Assembly: GCA_019359435.1 (NCBI GenBank)
Contig: JAHHHI010000055.1
Location: forward strand, 248,001-312,000
DNA length: 64,000 nt
Reading direction: 5' to 3'
Origin: Kaiparowitsia implicata GSE-PSE-MK54-09C
Lineage (GTDB): Bacteria; Cyanobacteriota; Cyanobacteriia; Elainellales; Elainellaceae
A program made the position numbers and the translations under genes. Under the pieces are notes generated by a model. The model had not been told where the DNA came from. It saw only the letters and a list, made by a program, of their open reading frames with translations, and did not search any database. Numbering within the stretch: the first letter of the stretch is position 1; every line of letters begins with the position of its first letter. Below, one piece after another: positions 35,456 to 42,527 of the stretch.

Positions 35456-35935
35456 CTAGGGACACGATTCTCCCACAGGCCGCAGGCGCGTCGCCTTTAG
35501 GTTGAACTCCCCCAGCCCGCCGCCCCCAAAGGCGGTGACGCGCAAGATATATTCGCCGGTTTCGGGAATGCGGGTAAACAGTTGAGAATTAGTAGTGCCA
35601 TCGGGGCCGTCGTCGTTTTGTCCGATGGTGGTGCCGCTGCGGGTCATCAAGGTGATGATGGTGTCGAACTGATCAGACGCGAGGTCAATCACCACTTGCT
35701 CGCCAGCCTCAAGGCTAACCACATAGTCGCGAGCAAACCCCCCATCTCCGGTGGGAATATCGGCCTCGGTGAGGCTGTCGGTTGCTTCATAGCTGGGCGG
35801 CATGGGGACGGGGATGTAGATGGGCGATCGCTGCGCTTGGGCTGGCAACGTCCACAAACTGGCGGCCAGAGACACCGCTGGAAGCAGCGGCCACAAACCG
35901 AAGCGCGAGCACATAAACTGAGGCAACTGAGGCAT
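35456..35935 (-). CDS. Secreted PPC-domain (pre-peptidase C-terminal) protein
   Basis: This 159-residue protein has a signal peptide (hydrophobic LWPLLPAVSLAASLW, cleavage after PAQAQ) and a single bacterial pre-peptidase C-terminal domain: DYVVSLEAGEQVVIDLASDQFDTIITL, GTTIGQNDDG, and GEYILRVTAFGGGGLGEFNL. PPC domains are beta-sandwiches usually attached to secreted proteases; free-standing copies are common in cyanobacteria and have no known activity. It is expected in the periplasm or outside the cell. A Cys near the end (GESCP) is unpaired. Confidence 0.85.
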   Translation of the reverse strand: MPQLPQFMCSRFGLWPLLPAVSLAASLWTLPAQAQRSPIYIPVPMPPSYEATDSLTEADIPTGDGGFARDYVVSLEAGEQVVIDLASDQFDTIITLMTRSGTTIGQNDDGPDGTTNSQLFTRIPETGEYILRVTAFGGGGLGEFNLKATRLRPVGESCP

Positions 35936-36341
35936 AAATGTCTAATTCCGTCGGCAGAGTAGAATTCCGTTTATTATGCCCCACCAAGAGAAGGTTCTTG
36001 CGCCTTTAGCAAGGAGCCTGGGCAACCCTCCCCGGCTGCTTGCGAGGCGGCTGAGCGTATCCCTGATCCCTATGGGTGGCCTATGGGTGGATATTAGGGC
36101 GATCGCCCTAATATTGAGAAGATCCACTGCTGTCATTGCTTTGGCGCACTATATCCCCAGATCCGGGCAGGCAGTTGGCAGGCTGAGGAAAACTACGTTG
36201 CGTCATTTTCCAGTGTAGAACTGGGCCGAGTCATGGGCAAAACAAAGACACGGCAATGAACAAGGCAGGGCAATTCAATGATTTCCCTTGACGATCTGGC
36301 CCTGCTCCCTACAATGAAGGTGTCGAGTAAAGATTTGTAAA
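35936..36341. other. Intergenic region upstream of the HLIP gene, with palindrome
   Basis: No gene is credible. It contains an 11-bp tandem duplication CCTATGGGTGG (36069-36090), directly followed by a perfect 24-bp palindrome (36091-36114) centred on a HIP1 octamer, with flanks ATATTAGG and CCTAATAT. The promoter of the HLIP gene must lie in the last 200 bp; I could not place a convincing RpaB (HLR1) site. Confidence 0.55.
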
Positions 36342-36518
36342 ATGACTTCAACGCCTCCTCAACCTACGACTACGCCCAACATCGATCGCCCTAAGTTCGG
36401 CTTTAATGACTATGCAGAACGGCTTAACGGTCGCGCTGCCATGATGGGGTTTGTGATTACGCTCGCAATCGAATATGTTACAGGCCAAGGGTTGCTGTCT
36501 TGGCTAGGGCTGTATTAA
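36342..36518 (+). CDS. High-light-inducible protein (HLIP/Scp)
   Basis: A 58-residue protein with one chlorophyll-a/b-binding-like helix. After a Thr/Pro-rich N-terminus comes PKFGFNDYAERLNGRAAMMG, which includes the HLIP core ERLNGRAAMMGF (residues 26-37) with the Glu-Asn-Arg residues that pair and ligate chlorophyll, followed by a hydrophobic helix and the tail GLLSWLGLY. HLIPs sit in the thylakoid membrane, bind chlorophyll and carotenoid, and protect photosystem II assembly under high light or stress. The ATG at 36342 is preceded by AAAGATTTGTAAA, a poor ribosome site. Too short for a standard 60-residue ORF cutoff. Confidence 0.95.
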   Translation: MTSTPPQPTTTPNIDRPKFGFNDYAERLNGRAAMMGFVITLAIEYVTGQGLLSWLGLY

Positions 36519-36681
36519 AGGGGTTTGCGATAGCAAATCGCCTTTGTAGGGATGTCCCTCAAGACTGAACATCAACCAGTCAGCAATCCAGACAGTGTAA
36601 ATGCTTGGTAACATCTGCAGCGATGACGGTTAAGTTAGCACCTAGCCGTTCTATCCTGCCTGCATAGATAATCTGTTTAAT

Positions 36682-36718
36682 AGCGAGAGGCATGCTCCCC
36701 GAGAGCATGCCTCTCGCT
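36682..36718. repeat. Perfect 16-bp hairpin
   Basis: AGCGAGAGGCATGCTC, five-base loop CCCGA, then the exact complement GAGCATGCCTCTCGCT. There is no T run, so it is not a clear terminator of the HLIP gene 164 bp upstream. Confidence 0.85.
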
Positions 36719-36765
36719 GTTGATGGAGCATAGGATGGCATCCAACAATGTTGCTGATGGTATTT

Positions 36766-36889
36766 AACGTCAGTTCGGGTTAAGAGGGTTTTGGGGCATC
36801 GCGCGACGCGCGATGCCCCAAAACCCTTAATGTGCCGTGCGCGTCGCGCACGGCACATTAAGGGTTTGAGCTTATCCCGAACTCAGGTT
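36766..36889 (+). repeat. 48-bp palindromic element, copy B, expanded by two internal palindromes
   Basis: Ends AACGTCAGTTCGGGTTAAG and CTTATCCCGAACTCAGGTT form an imperfect inverted repeat and match copies C and D. The centre is expanded to 124 bp by two perfect 41-bp palindromes, 36786-36826 (centre A at 36806) and 36824-36864 (centre T at 36844), which share the bases CCC. Their cores are CGCGCGACGCGCG and GCGCGTCGCGC. Confidence 0.85.
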
Positions 36890-36914
36890 ATTTAGGAGGT
36901 GATAAAGACTTACA

Positions 36915-36948
36915 AGGCCAACATTAGCGGGTGGGCTAATGTTGGCCT
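36915..36948. repeat. Perfect 14-bp hairpin
   Basis: AGGCCAACATTAGC, six-base loop GGGTGG, then GCTAATGTTGGCCT. It follows copy B by 25 bp. Confidence 0.85.
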
Positions 36949-37171
36949 GAATCGCAGAGGCGGGTTAAGGAATTTGTCGATGATTAGAATGGATGACATC
37001 GACGGCATTAACGGTTGCTCGTTCGCGCTCAAGAGTTGGCGGCGCGATTCATTGAGTAGGGCGATCGCTCAAACATATCACCCCCCAAACTCAACCTATT
37101 TCGCCATGAATTCAACGAACAGGGAGAGCAACACACCGATGTGGCGTCATGTTTTAAGGTCGCGTTGCAAC

Positions 37172-37220
37172 GAATGATGGTGTAAAGCAAGGGCACAACT
37201 CTCGCTTTACACCATCATTC
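37172..37220. repeat. Perfect 17-bp hairpin
   Basis: GAATGATGGTGTAAAGC (37172-37188), a 15-base loop, then GCTTTACACCATCATTC (37204-37220). No T run follows. Confidence 0.85.
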
Positions 37221-37397
37221 CCCACCTAGTCCTACCCGATCGTTCCCTGTTCTTGGATTTGAAATCGTAGAACGTACTAGGGGAGGTGGCACAGTAAAAA
37301 ACTGTTGAAGACTAAAATACGCAATGATGAATTGCTGCTCTTCTGTTTTTTCACTGGGCTGAGAGCAGAATTACGCCACAGTGTTGAATGTCAAATC

Positions 37398-37925
37398 ATG
37401 AAAAAATTAGTTCGTAAAACAGTTTTAGCGACTTGCTTAATGGCCCCGCTGGTCGCTTTGGCTGCCTGCTCCCAGCCTCAAGTCCCAACAGCAGAATCTG
37501 ATAACTCTTCGGCTGAGGCGGCAGCAGAGAGTCCAGACGCAACGGTAGCTCAGACCCCAGACGGGGATGGAATGACCAGCGAAGCAGGGCAAAGTTTCAC
37601 GCCTTTATTTAGCCATATTTGGCGGGTTGACGACGCCACCAATGAATCTGCACCGGGAAGCATTTTCATCTTTGTGGCGAATGGCACGCTGCTGCAAACC
37701 TCATGTGTCGAAACCTACGGCATCTATGGATGGTCGGTTGACAAAGATGCGCCGAACCGTCTCAATGTGGAAGAAAATGGGCAATTGGCCTACACTGCCG
37801 ATATTCGAGAGCTGACCAACGAAACCCTAGAACTTGAGTTGAACCTGGTACTCAGCAATGAAATCAAGGAAATGACTCTTTCAGCGGTGGAAGAGGAATT
37901 TGTGTGTCCTGATTTGCCAAGATGA
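37398..37925 (+). CDS. Putative lipoprotein of unknown function
   Basis: About 175 residues from the ATG at 37398 (MKKLVRKTVLATCLMAPLV); a frame from 37305 adds an implausible N-terminus. The lipobox ALAAC gives a lipid-anchored mature protein beginning CSQPQVP, followed by an acidic Ser/Ala linker to about residue 55. The globular part begins GQSFTPLFSHIWRVDD and continues IFIFVANGTLLQTSC, VETYGIYGWSV and VEENGQLAYTADIREL. This strand-rich pattern recalls small beta-barrel lipoproteins of the META/lipocalin kind, but I cannot assign a family. Two Cys in the mature domain (in LQTSC and EFVCPDL) might form a disulfide. Confidence 0.75.
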   Translation: MKKLVRKTVLATCLMAPLVALAACSQPQVPTAESDNSSAEAAAESPDATVAQTPDGDGMTSEAGQSFTPLFSHIWRVDDATNESAPGSIFIFVANGTLLQTSCVETYGIYGWSVDKDAPNRLNVEENGQLAYTADIRELTNETLELELNLVLSNEIKEMTLSAVEEEFVCPDLPR

Positions 37926-38049
37926 GCAAGGCTAATAGCAGGTGTGATCAGTCATCTCTAGGGTTTTGTGGGCGTTGCTAAATCCTGGTATGAACCCACT
38001 CGATCTGCCCTCACCCTAGCCCTCGCCTAAAGAGCTACATTTTACAGAT

Positions 38050-38097
38050 AACGCCAGTTCGGGTTAAGCGGGCTTTGGCTTATCCCGAACTCGGGTT
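38050..38097 (+). repeat. 48-bp palindromic element, copy C
   Basis: AACGCCAGTTCGGGTTAAG at the left and CTTATCCCGAACTCGGGTT at the right, with a short GC-rich centre. It is the same length as copy D and differs from it at a few positions. Confidence 0.85.
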
Positions 38098-38126
38098 ACA
38101 TAAGTACTGAAACCCTTACTGCTCGA

Positions 38127-38191
38127 CTTGACCCTCATCCCCCAACTCCTTCCCGTTCTGGGAGAGGAGCATTGAGGGGGTGAGGGTCAAG
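38127..38191. repeat. CCCTCATCCCC-type inverted repeat
   Basis: Outer arms CTTGACCCTCATCCCCC and GGGGGTGAGGGTCAAG are near-exact complements, enclosing a smaller CTCCT/AGGAG stem around CCCGTTCTGGGAG. Repeats of this kind are widespread between cyanobacterial genes. Confidence 0.8.
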
Positions 38192-38428
38192 CTGTGTATA
38201 AGCAGTAGCCTAAAGAGCGAAGGGACAGAATTTCCGGTGGGTGAATCCCGCTTTTATATCCCTGATCCTAAGTCTGTCTCCCAGAACGAACTATCCATTA
38301 GGTAGATCTTGCGGAAACCCTCATTCCTACGTTCAAAAACGGGAAAGTTGGGCGACTGTGGCGATACCGTAGGGGCAACGGTTGTTTGCTTAATGCAGAG
38401 CCGTTCTTTTTGAGAACTGGCCTAGGCG

Positions 38429-39439
38429 CTAGTCCGTCAACTCTTTGATTAGCGAGTCGTCGATGAGCGACGTGGCATCAACGGGGGCAGAGATTTTGCC
38501 CAAGTCGAAGAGGGTTTCGGAGGCTGATTCTAGGCTGGTCAGCAGGTAGAGCGAGCTATCGGGATTAAACGGCTCAGCCCGATTGCCTTCAATGTCAAAG
38601 GGTTTGATGCCGGCCAACTGCTCGGGGATTTCGTCAGGTGCGACACCCAAGTTTTGAGCGCTGATTTCAGCCGCCGCCTCGGGGTTGGCCGCGGCAAACT
38701 CTAGTGCGGCGTCGATCGCCCGCAGATAGGCTAGGATATCCTCCCGGCGAGACTCAATCACTTCGGCGCGGGTTGCCAGCACGATGGGCACCACGTTCGT
38801 ATCCTTAGTCGTGAAGAGGATTTCAGTTTCACCATCGGCGGTGGCGGCGCTGAGCCAGGGTTCATAGGTGGTGGCGGCATCGACTTGCCCAGCGGCGATC
38901 GCCGCTACAGCATCACTGGCGGAGAGGGGCAGCACCTCCACATCATCTTCGGTCAGCCCACCCTGCTTTAGATATTCACCCAGAAAAATGATGGCGTAGG
39001 GTGCATCTTCGCGGGCTACGCGCTTGCCCCGCATGTCTTCGGGGCTAGCGATGCCGCGCCCAATCACGCCATCGGCCCCATCCGAATAGTCAGACACCAT
39101 AATAATTTTGAGGGAAGGAGCTTGGCTCACCAGCGTGAGCAGGTCAGGGCCGCCGATCCAGGCTAAATCGACTCGCCCGGCGGCGAGGGCGGTGTTGGTG
39201 TCGGTCGCCACCTGAAAAAGCTCTTCTTCAACCGAAATGCCCTCTGGGGTAAATAAGTCTTGGGCTTGAGCAATGTAGTGCCCTTGAAATCCAATCCAGG
39301 GTTGCACGGCAACGACCAGAGGGGTATCGGCGGCAGCACCGCCAAGTTGCCGGGGGCTGCACGCGGCTATAGCTATCGACACGAAGCACCCGGAGAGAAA
39401 CCAGGCTATGAGTTTAATGAGCGATCGCCGATTCATCAT
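38429..39439 (-). CDS. NitT/TauT-type ABC substrate-binding lipoprotein
   Basis: The 336-residue protein has a lipoprotein signal ending IAIAAC, followed by the NMT1/SsuA-like fold: VAVQPWIGFQGHYIAQAQDLF, EELFQVATDTNTALAAGRVD, DLAWIGGPDLLTLV, MRGKRVAREDAPYAIIFLGE and AATTYEPWLSAATADG. The start codons ATG-ATG at 39439 follow a strong GGAGAAGGG. Family members bind nitrate, taurine, sulfonates, thiamine precursors, bicarbonate or guanidine. It is the last of three minus-strand genes after a ureohydrolase and a metallo-hydrolase. The matching ATPase and permease are at 42528 and 43523 on the other strand. The ligand is inferred to be a guanidino compound. Confidence 0.88.
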   Translation of the reverse strand: MMNRRSLIKLIAWFLSGCFVSIAIAACSPRQLGGAAADTPLVVAVQPWIGFQGHYIAQAQDLFTPEGISVEEELFQVATDTNTALAAGRVDLAWIGGPDLLTLVSQAPSLKIIMVSDYSDGADGVIGRGIASPEDMRGKRVAREDAPYAIIFLGEYLKQGGLTEDDVEVLPLSASDAVAAIAAGQVDAATTYEPWLSAATADGETEILFTTKDTNVVPIVLATRAEVIESRREDILAYLRAIDAALEFAAANPEAAAEISAQNLGVAPDEIPEQLAGIKPFDIEGNRAEPFNPDSSLYLLTSLESASETLFDLGKISAPVDATSLIDDSLIKELTD

Positions 39440-39537
39440 CCCTTCTCCAAAATTGGGTCAATTGATTACGGTTGAGTCACGGGTGTGAGCTTTTACACTG
39501 CAACGGGCTCAATCTCTGGGGGAGTGCCACCGCGGCG

Positions 39538-40338
39538 TTAGGACGGGAGCGAGAATTCTCCCATCCGGGCGCGAGACAGGTCAGATGGGCAGCCGGGTCG
39601 GCGCTTAGCCTCCAGATATTCGAGGATGATTTCGCCATAGCGCTGTCGGCTCACAATGGAATAGTGCCCTGGATAGACCGTCTCTATCGCGAGCTGACGC
39701 AATCGCTCGAAGGTGGCGCAGTAGGTTGGCACATGGCTGCAATGTAGCTGATCGAGCAGTTCGCCATCGTAAATGACATCGCCGGAAAATAGCTCCTGCG
39801 CTTGAGGGTCGTAAAGCGCGATGCAGCCCGGCGAGTGCCCCGGCAGGTGCATTACTTCAAAGGCGCGATCGCCCAAATCCAGCACATCCCCTTCGTTCAA
39901 AATCTGAGTGGGTTCTGCGGCGCGCAGGGTATAGCGCTCTACGGCGAAGCCCTCATAGGGCAGGCAGGCAAACTGGTCTTGCGCCACCCAACCCTGGTCG
40001 GGCGTGCAGAGCGCTTCGTAGTCATCCCCGGTGCGCAACGCAGAGGCTTCGGCGGCGTGAATGGCGCGATGGTCGAACTCGTGCATGCCTCCGGCGTGAT
40101 CAAAGTGAACATGGGAGGCGATCGCCAGCAATGGTTTATCGATCAACCCCGCAATATGCTGCCGCAGGCTAGAAACCCCCAGCCCGGTATCAATCAGCAA
40201 ATCTTGGTCGCGCCCTTTAATGAGCCAGAGGTTGGCCCGGTTAAACCAGTAGTAGTGGGGTTCGGTAATTAGATAGAGGCGATCGCTAATGCGCTCAGTC
40301 GAAAACCAGCGATCACACACAGAGATAGACTGCGGCAT
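39538..40338 (-). CDS. Metallo-beta-lactamase-fold hydrolase
   Basis: The 266-residue protein has the dinuclear-metal motif HVHFDH (H76, H78, D80, H81), a second His in LPGHSPGC, the bridging Asp in LFSGDVIYDGE and the last His in YPGHYSIV, so all MBL ligands are present. The fold covers glyoxalase II, lactonases, ring-opening amidohydrolases and others, so the reaction is open. It begins 14 bp after the ureohydrolase stop, which strongly suggests cotranscription and a shared pathway, perhaps acting on the product of guanidino hydrolysis or on a lactam. Substrate unknown. Confidence 0.85.
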   Translation of the reverse strand: MPQSISVCDRWFSTERISDRLYLITEPHYYWFNRANLWLIKGRDQDLLIDTGLGVSSLRQHIAGLIDKPLLAIASHVHFDHAGGMHEFDHRAIHAAEASALRTGDDYEALCTPDQGWVAQDQFACLPYEGFAVERYTLRAAEPTQILNEGDVLDLGDRAFEVMHLPGHSPGCIALYDPQAQELFSGDVIYDGELLDQLHCSHVPTYCATFERLRQLAIETVYPGHYSIVSRQRYGEIILEYLEAKRRPGCPSDLSRARMGEFSLPS

Positions 40339-40352
40339 TGTGCGTCACCCTC

Positions 40353-41342
40353 CTAAACCAAACTAATGTGATGGGGGGCGATCGCCAGCGCTGCTTCAGG
40401 GTGCTGCCGTCGCCATGCCACCATGGATAGAAACTCGTAACCCACTTGGGCCGCCAGTTGGGCCGTAATCTGTGCCGAGTCATGGGCGGGCAGCACTTCT
40501 ACCACATCTGCCCCAACCCAATCCAGCCCCGCACAGGCGCGTAGATAGGCCAAGCCTTGGGCGCTCGTAGGCCCACCGACTTCGGGGGTGCCGGTTCCGG
40601 GTGCAAAGGCCGGATCAAAAAAGTCCACATCAAAGGATAGGAACACCTTGGCAGTGCCCACGCGATCGCGCACCAGTTGCCCGAGCTCATCTGGGGTATA
40701 GGTCAGCAGTTCTGTCGTAGACAGCGCCAAAAACCCCAACTGCTGCGAGAGCTGCACATCGTCTTCATCGTAGACCGGCCCGCGCATTCCCAGTTGAATC
40801 GAGTGGTCGGGCCGCAGCAAGCCCTCTTCTAAAGCGCGCCGAAAGGGCGTGCCGTGGGTATATTTTTGACCAAAGTAGCTGTCCCACAGGTCACAATGGG
40901 CATCAAAATGCACCAGCGCCAGCGGCCCATGCACCGCTGCCAGCGCTCGCAGTTCCCCCAGGGTAATGCTGTGATCGCCGCCAATGCTAAGGGGAATAAT
41001 GCCCGCTTCTGCCAGCGGCTGCAGCGTGCGGGCGATCGCCCCATAGCTCTCATGAATGAACCCCGGCACTACGGGCGCATCGCCATAGTCAATGCACGAC
41101 AGCGTTTCAAACACATTGACCTTAAGTTCGCGGTTGTAGGGGCGCAGAATGGCCGAGGCGCTGCGAACCGCCTCTGGCCCAAACCGTGCCCCCACCTTAT
41201 AGGTAACGCCCGTATCGAACGGCAACCCAACGACGGCCACATCCACCTCTTCGGCCGTTTGCACATAAGGCAACCGAGCAAAGGTGCGAATGCCGCTGAA
41301 CCGGGGTGACTCCAACGAATTAGCAGGTTGATATCGAGGCAC
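40353..41342 (-). CDS. speB: Agmatinase-family ureohydrolase
   Basis: The 329-residue enzyme (GTG start at 41342 after GGTGAG) has all six dinuclear-metal ligands of the arginase/agmatinase superfamily: H124 in GGDHS, D147, H149 and D151 in FDAHCDLWD, and D238 and D240 in SFDVDFFDP, followed by PGTGTPEVGG. The family cleaves a guanidinium group to urea plus an amine: agmatine, guanidinobutyrate, guanidinopropionate, or guanidine itself in the Ni-dependent cyanobacterial enzyme. The symbol reflects family, not proven substrate. Linkage to a NitT/TauT importer and an AsnC-type regulator argues for catabolism of an imported guanidino compound rather than polyamine synthesis. Confidence 0.9.
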   Translation of the reverse strand: MPRYQPANSLESPRFSGIRTFARLPYVQTAEEVDVAVVGLPFDTGVTYKVGARFGPEAVRSASAILRPYNRELKVNVFETLSCIDYGDAPVVPGFIHESYGAIARTLQPLAEAGIIPLSIGGDHSITLGELRALAAVHGPLALVHFDAHCDLWDSYFGQKYTHGTPFRRALEEGLLRPDHSIQLGMRGPVYDEDDVQLSQQLGFLALSTTELLTYTPDELGQLVRDRVGTAKVFLSFDVDFFDPAFAPGTGTPEVGGPTSAQGLAYLRACAGLDWVGADVVEVLPAHDSAQITAQLAAQVGYEFLSMVAWRRQHPEAALAIAPHHISLV

Positions 41343-41410
41343 AATCTCACCCGTCTAAAGGACGCAACGCCAAACTAAGATGACCCTACCACAGTAAAGA
41401 GAAGCGCAAA

Positions 41411-41450
41411 TTCAAAAAGTTTCTGATGCTACAAAATTAAACTTGTTGAA
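41411..41450. promoter_or_regulatory. Candidate operator of the Lrp/AsnC regulator
   Basis: TTCAAAAAGTTT (41411-41422) and AAACTTGTTGAA (41439-41450) are inverted complements with one mismatch, 16 bases apart. They lie in the AT-rich centre of the divergent promoter region between the ureohydrolase and regulator genes. Lrp/AsnC proteins commonly bind such palindromes. This is inferred from position and symmetry only. Confidence 0.5.
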
Positions 41451-41515
41451 TTTTGCTGCTGTTTTCGCAAATAATAGGGGATATTTATTGAGGATTCACG
41501 AAGAGAGGAAACGCG

Positions 41516-41989
41516 GTGGCAGGCACACAGGTATCGGACGAGGTGGCGATTGATGACATTGATCAATCCCTGATTAATCTGTTGCGAGAAGACGGGCGCA
41601 TGGCCTTTACGGATATGGCCAAGCAGCTTTCTATCCCAGAATCGACGGTGCGCTATCGGGTGCAGCGGCTCTTGCAGGCCGATGTGATTCAAATTCACGC
41701 TCGGCTCAACCCCAAAAAATTCGCCATGCCCCACATTGTCACCATGCGGTTTAATGTAGAGCGATCGCACATCGACGCAGTGGCAGAAGCGCTGGCGCAG
41801 TTGTCTGAGGTGCAATTTGTGGCGATCGTCACCGGGCATTACAACATTATTATGGATGCCTGCTTTGGCACCCACGAAGACCTGCTGCGCCTGTTTGAAA
41901 CCATCCATGCTATTCCGGGCATCATTCACTATGACTCGTGCACGGCTCTCAAACTGCTCAAATCTGAGTATCAATACACGGTGGGATAG
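41516..41989 (+). CDS. Lrp/AsnC family transcriptional regulator
   Basis: The 157-residue protein starts at a GTG preceded by AGAGAGG. An N-terminal winged helix-turn-helix (about 13-62: IDDIDQSLINLLREDGR, FTDMAKQLSIPESTVRYRVQRL) precedes the RAM ligand-binding domain (IVTMRFNVERSHIDAVAEAL, VAIVTGHYNIIMDACF, HEDLLRLFETIHAIPGI). It is divergent from the ureohydrolase operon and upstream of the ATPase and permease. Members sense amino acids or related small molecules. Here it probably controls both arms of the locus in response to the imported substrate or its product. Confidence 0.93.
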   Translation: MAGTQVSDEVAIDDIDQSLINLLREDGRMAFTDMAKQLSIPESTVRYRVQRLLQADVIQIHARLNPKKFAMPHIVTMRFNVERSHIDAVAEALAQLSEVQFVAIVTGHYNIIMDACFGTHEDLLRLFETIHAIPGIIHYDSCTALKLLKSEYQYTVG

Positions 41990-42527
41990 TTTTGGGTAGT
42001 GGGATTCATACCCTGAATATCCCCCACGCCACTATCCACAGTAGGAGAGTCCTGCATTGAAGAAGAGGGCGATCAGCCCCACGATGCTTCTCGCAATGCT
42101 GCCCACGAGACTTGAGGGTTGACCCGCAATTCCCAAGACGCGGCATAACGTGCGTCAGGCCCGTCTGTTTTTAGCGTGCTCTTAATGAATTCGGGATGGT
42201 TCAAGACAATGTTCATCAGAGCGTAAACAACGAGTGATAAACCTGTGTATCGGGCAAGGCATCACCCCATGATTTCGTAACAGACACAACATTCAACCCC
42301 GAGTCTATCCGCTTAGCTAAACTAAACCGCTCGGCGGATTACGGGAATGCTGAATCTATGGATTCGCTCATGGCATTGGGTGCTGGTCTGCTGGCGGAAT
42401 GCCTCTACCGAAGTCAACGCAACCATGAGAAGCCGCCTGACCCATCTTGAATTTAGCTAAGCTCTTGGTTTGATACTGGATCGTCTAAGCCTGCCCCGTT
42501 TGCGAATGCACCCGTTGAGAATGCATC
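41990..42527. other. Intergenic region with possible small minus-strand frames
   Basis: Over 500 bp between the regulator and the ATPase gene. I looked for the guanidine-I riboswitch core (GGGTTCCG-like) and did not find it. Two short minus-strand frames joined by a TGATG stop-start are described separately. A plus-strand frame ending at about 42450 (ESMDSLMALGAGLLAE) has no proper start. Confidence 0.45.
42073..42216 (-). CDS. Possible small protein or gene remnant
   Basis: A 47-codon frame starts MNIVLNHPEFIKSTLKTDG and ends NPQVSWAALREASWG. Its ATG overlaps the stop of another short open frame upstream on the same strand (ending DTQVYHSLFTL), as TGATG. Both translations look protein-like, so this may be a coupled pair of small genes or the frameshifted tail of a decayed gene. 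No family is recognised and no ribosome site is strong. Confidence 0.3.
   Translation of the reverse strand: MNIVLNHPEFIKSTLKTDGPDARYAASWELRVNPQVSWAALREASWG

Larger units (their letters stand above)
36519..37397. other. Hairpin-rich gene-free island
   Basis: Nearly 900 bp with no credible gene but five perfect stem-loops of unrelated sequence (36682, 36786, 36824, 36915 and 37172), two of them inside a copy of the 48-bp element. A 92-codon frame from 36899 starts within a hairpin and has an unlikely composition. The promoter of the lipoprotein gene should be in the last 150 bp. Confidence 0.7.
37926..38428. other. Gene-free region with two dispersed repeats
   Basis: Between the convergent lipoprotein and binding-protein genes. 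It holds copy C of the 48-bp element (38050-38097) and a CCCTCATCCCC-type inverted repeat (38127-38191). No clear terminator with a T run is seen. Confidence 0.65.

Noticed and set aside
36899-37177. A 92-codon plus-strand frame in the hairpin island
   Set aside because: Its first codons lie in a perfect hairpin, it contains no known motif and ends inside another hairpin.
41429-41974. A 181-codon frame antisense to the AsnC-type regulator
   Set aside because: It mirrors the codons of a well-supported regulator gene and covers its promoter; no motif.
41990-42527. Guanidine-sensing riboswitch before the importer ATPase
   Set aside because: Expected if the locus handles free guanidine, but I could not find the conserved core of the guanidine-I class nor paired ACGR loops of the others.
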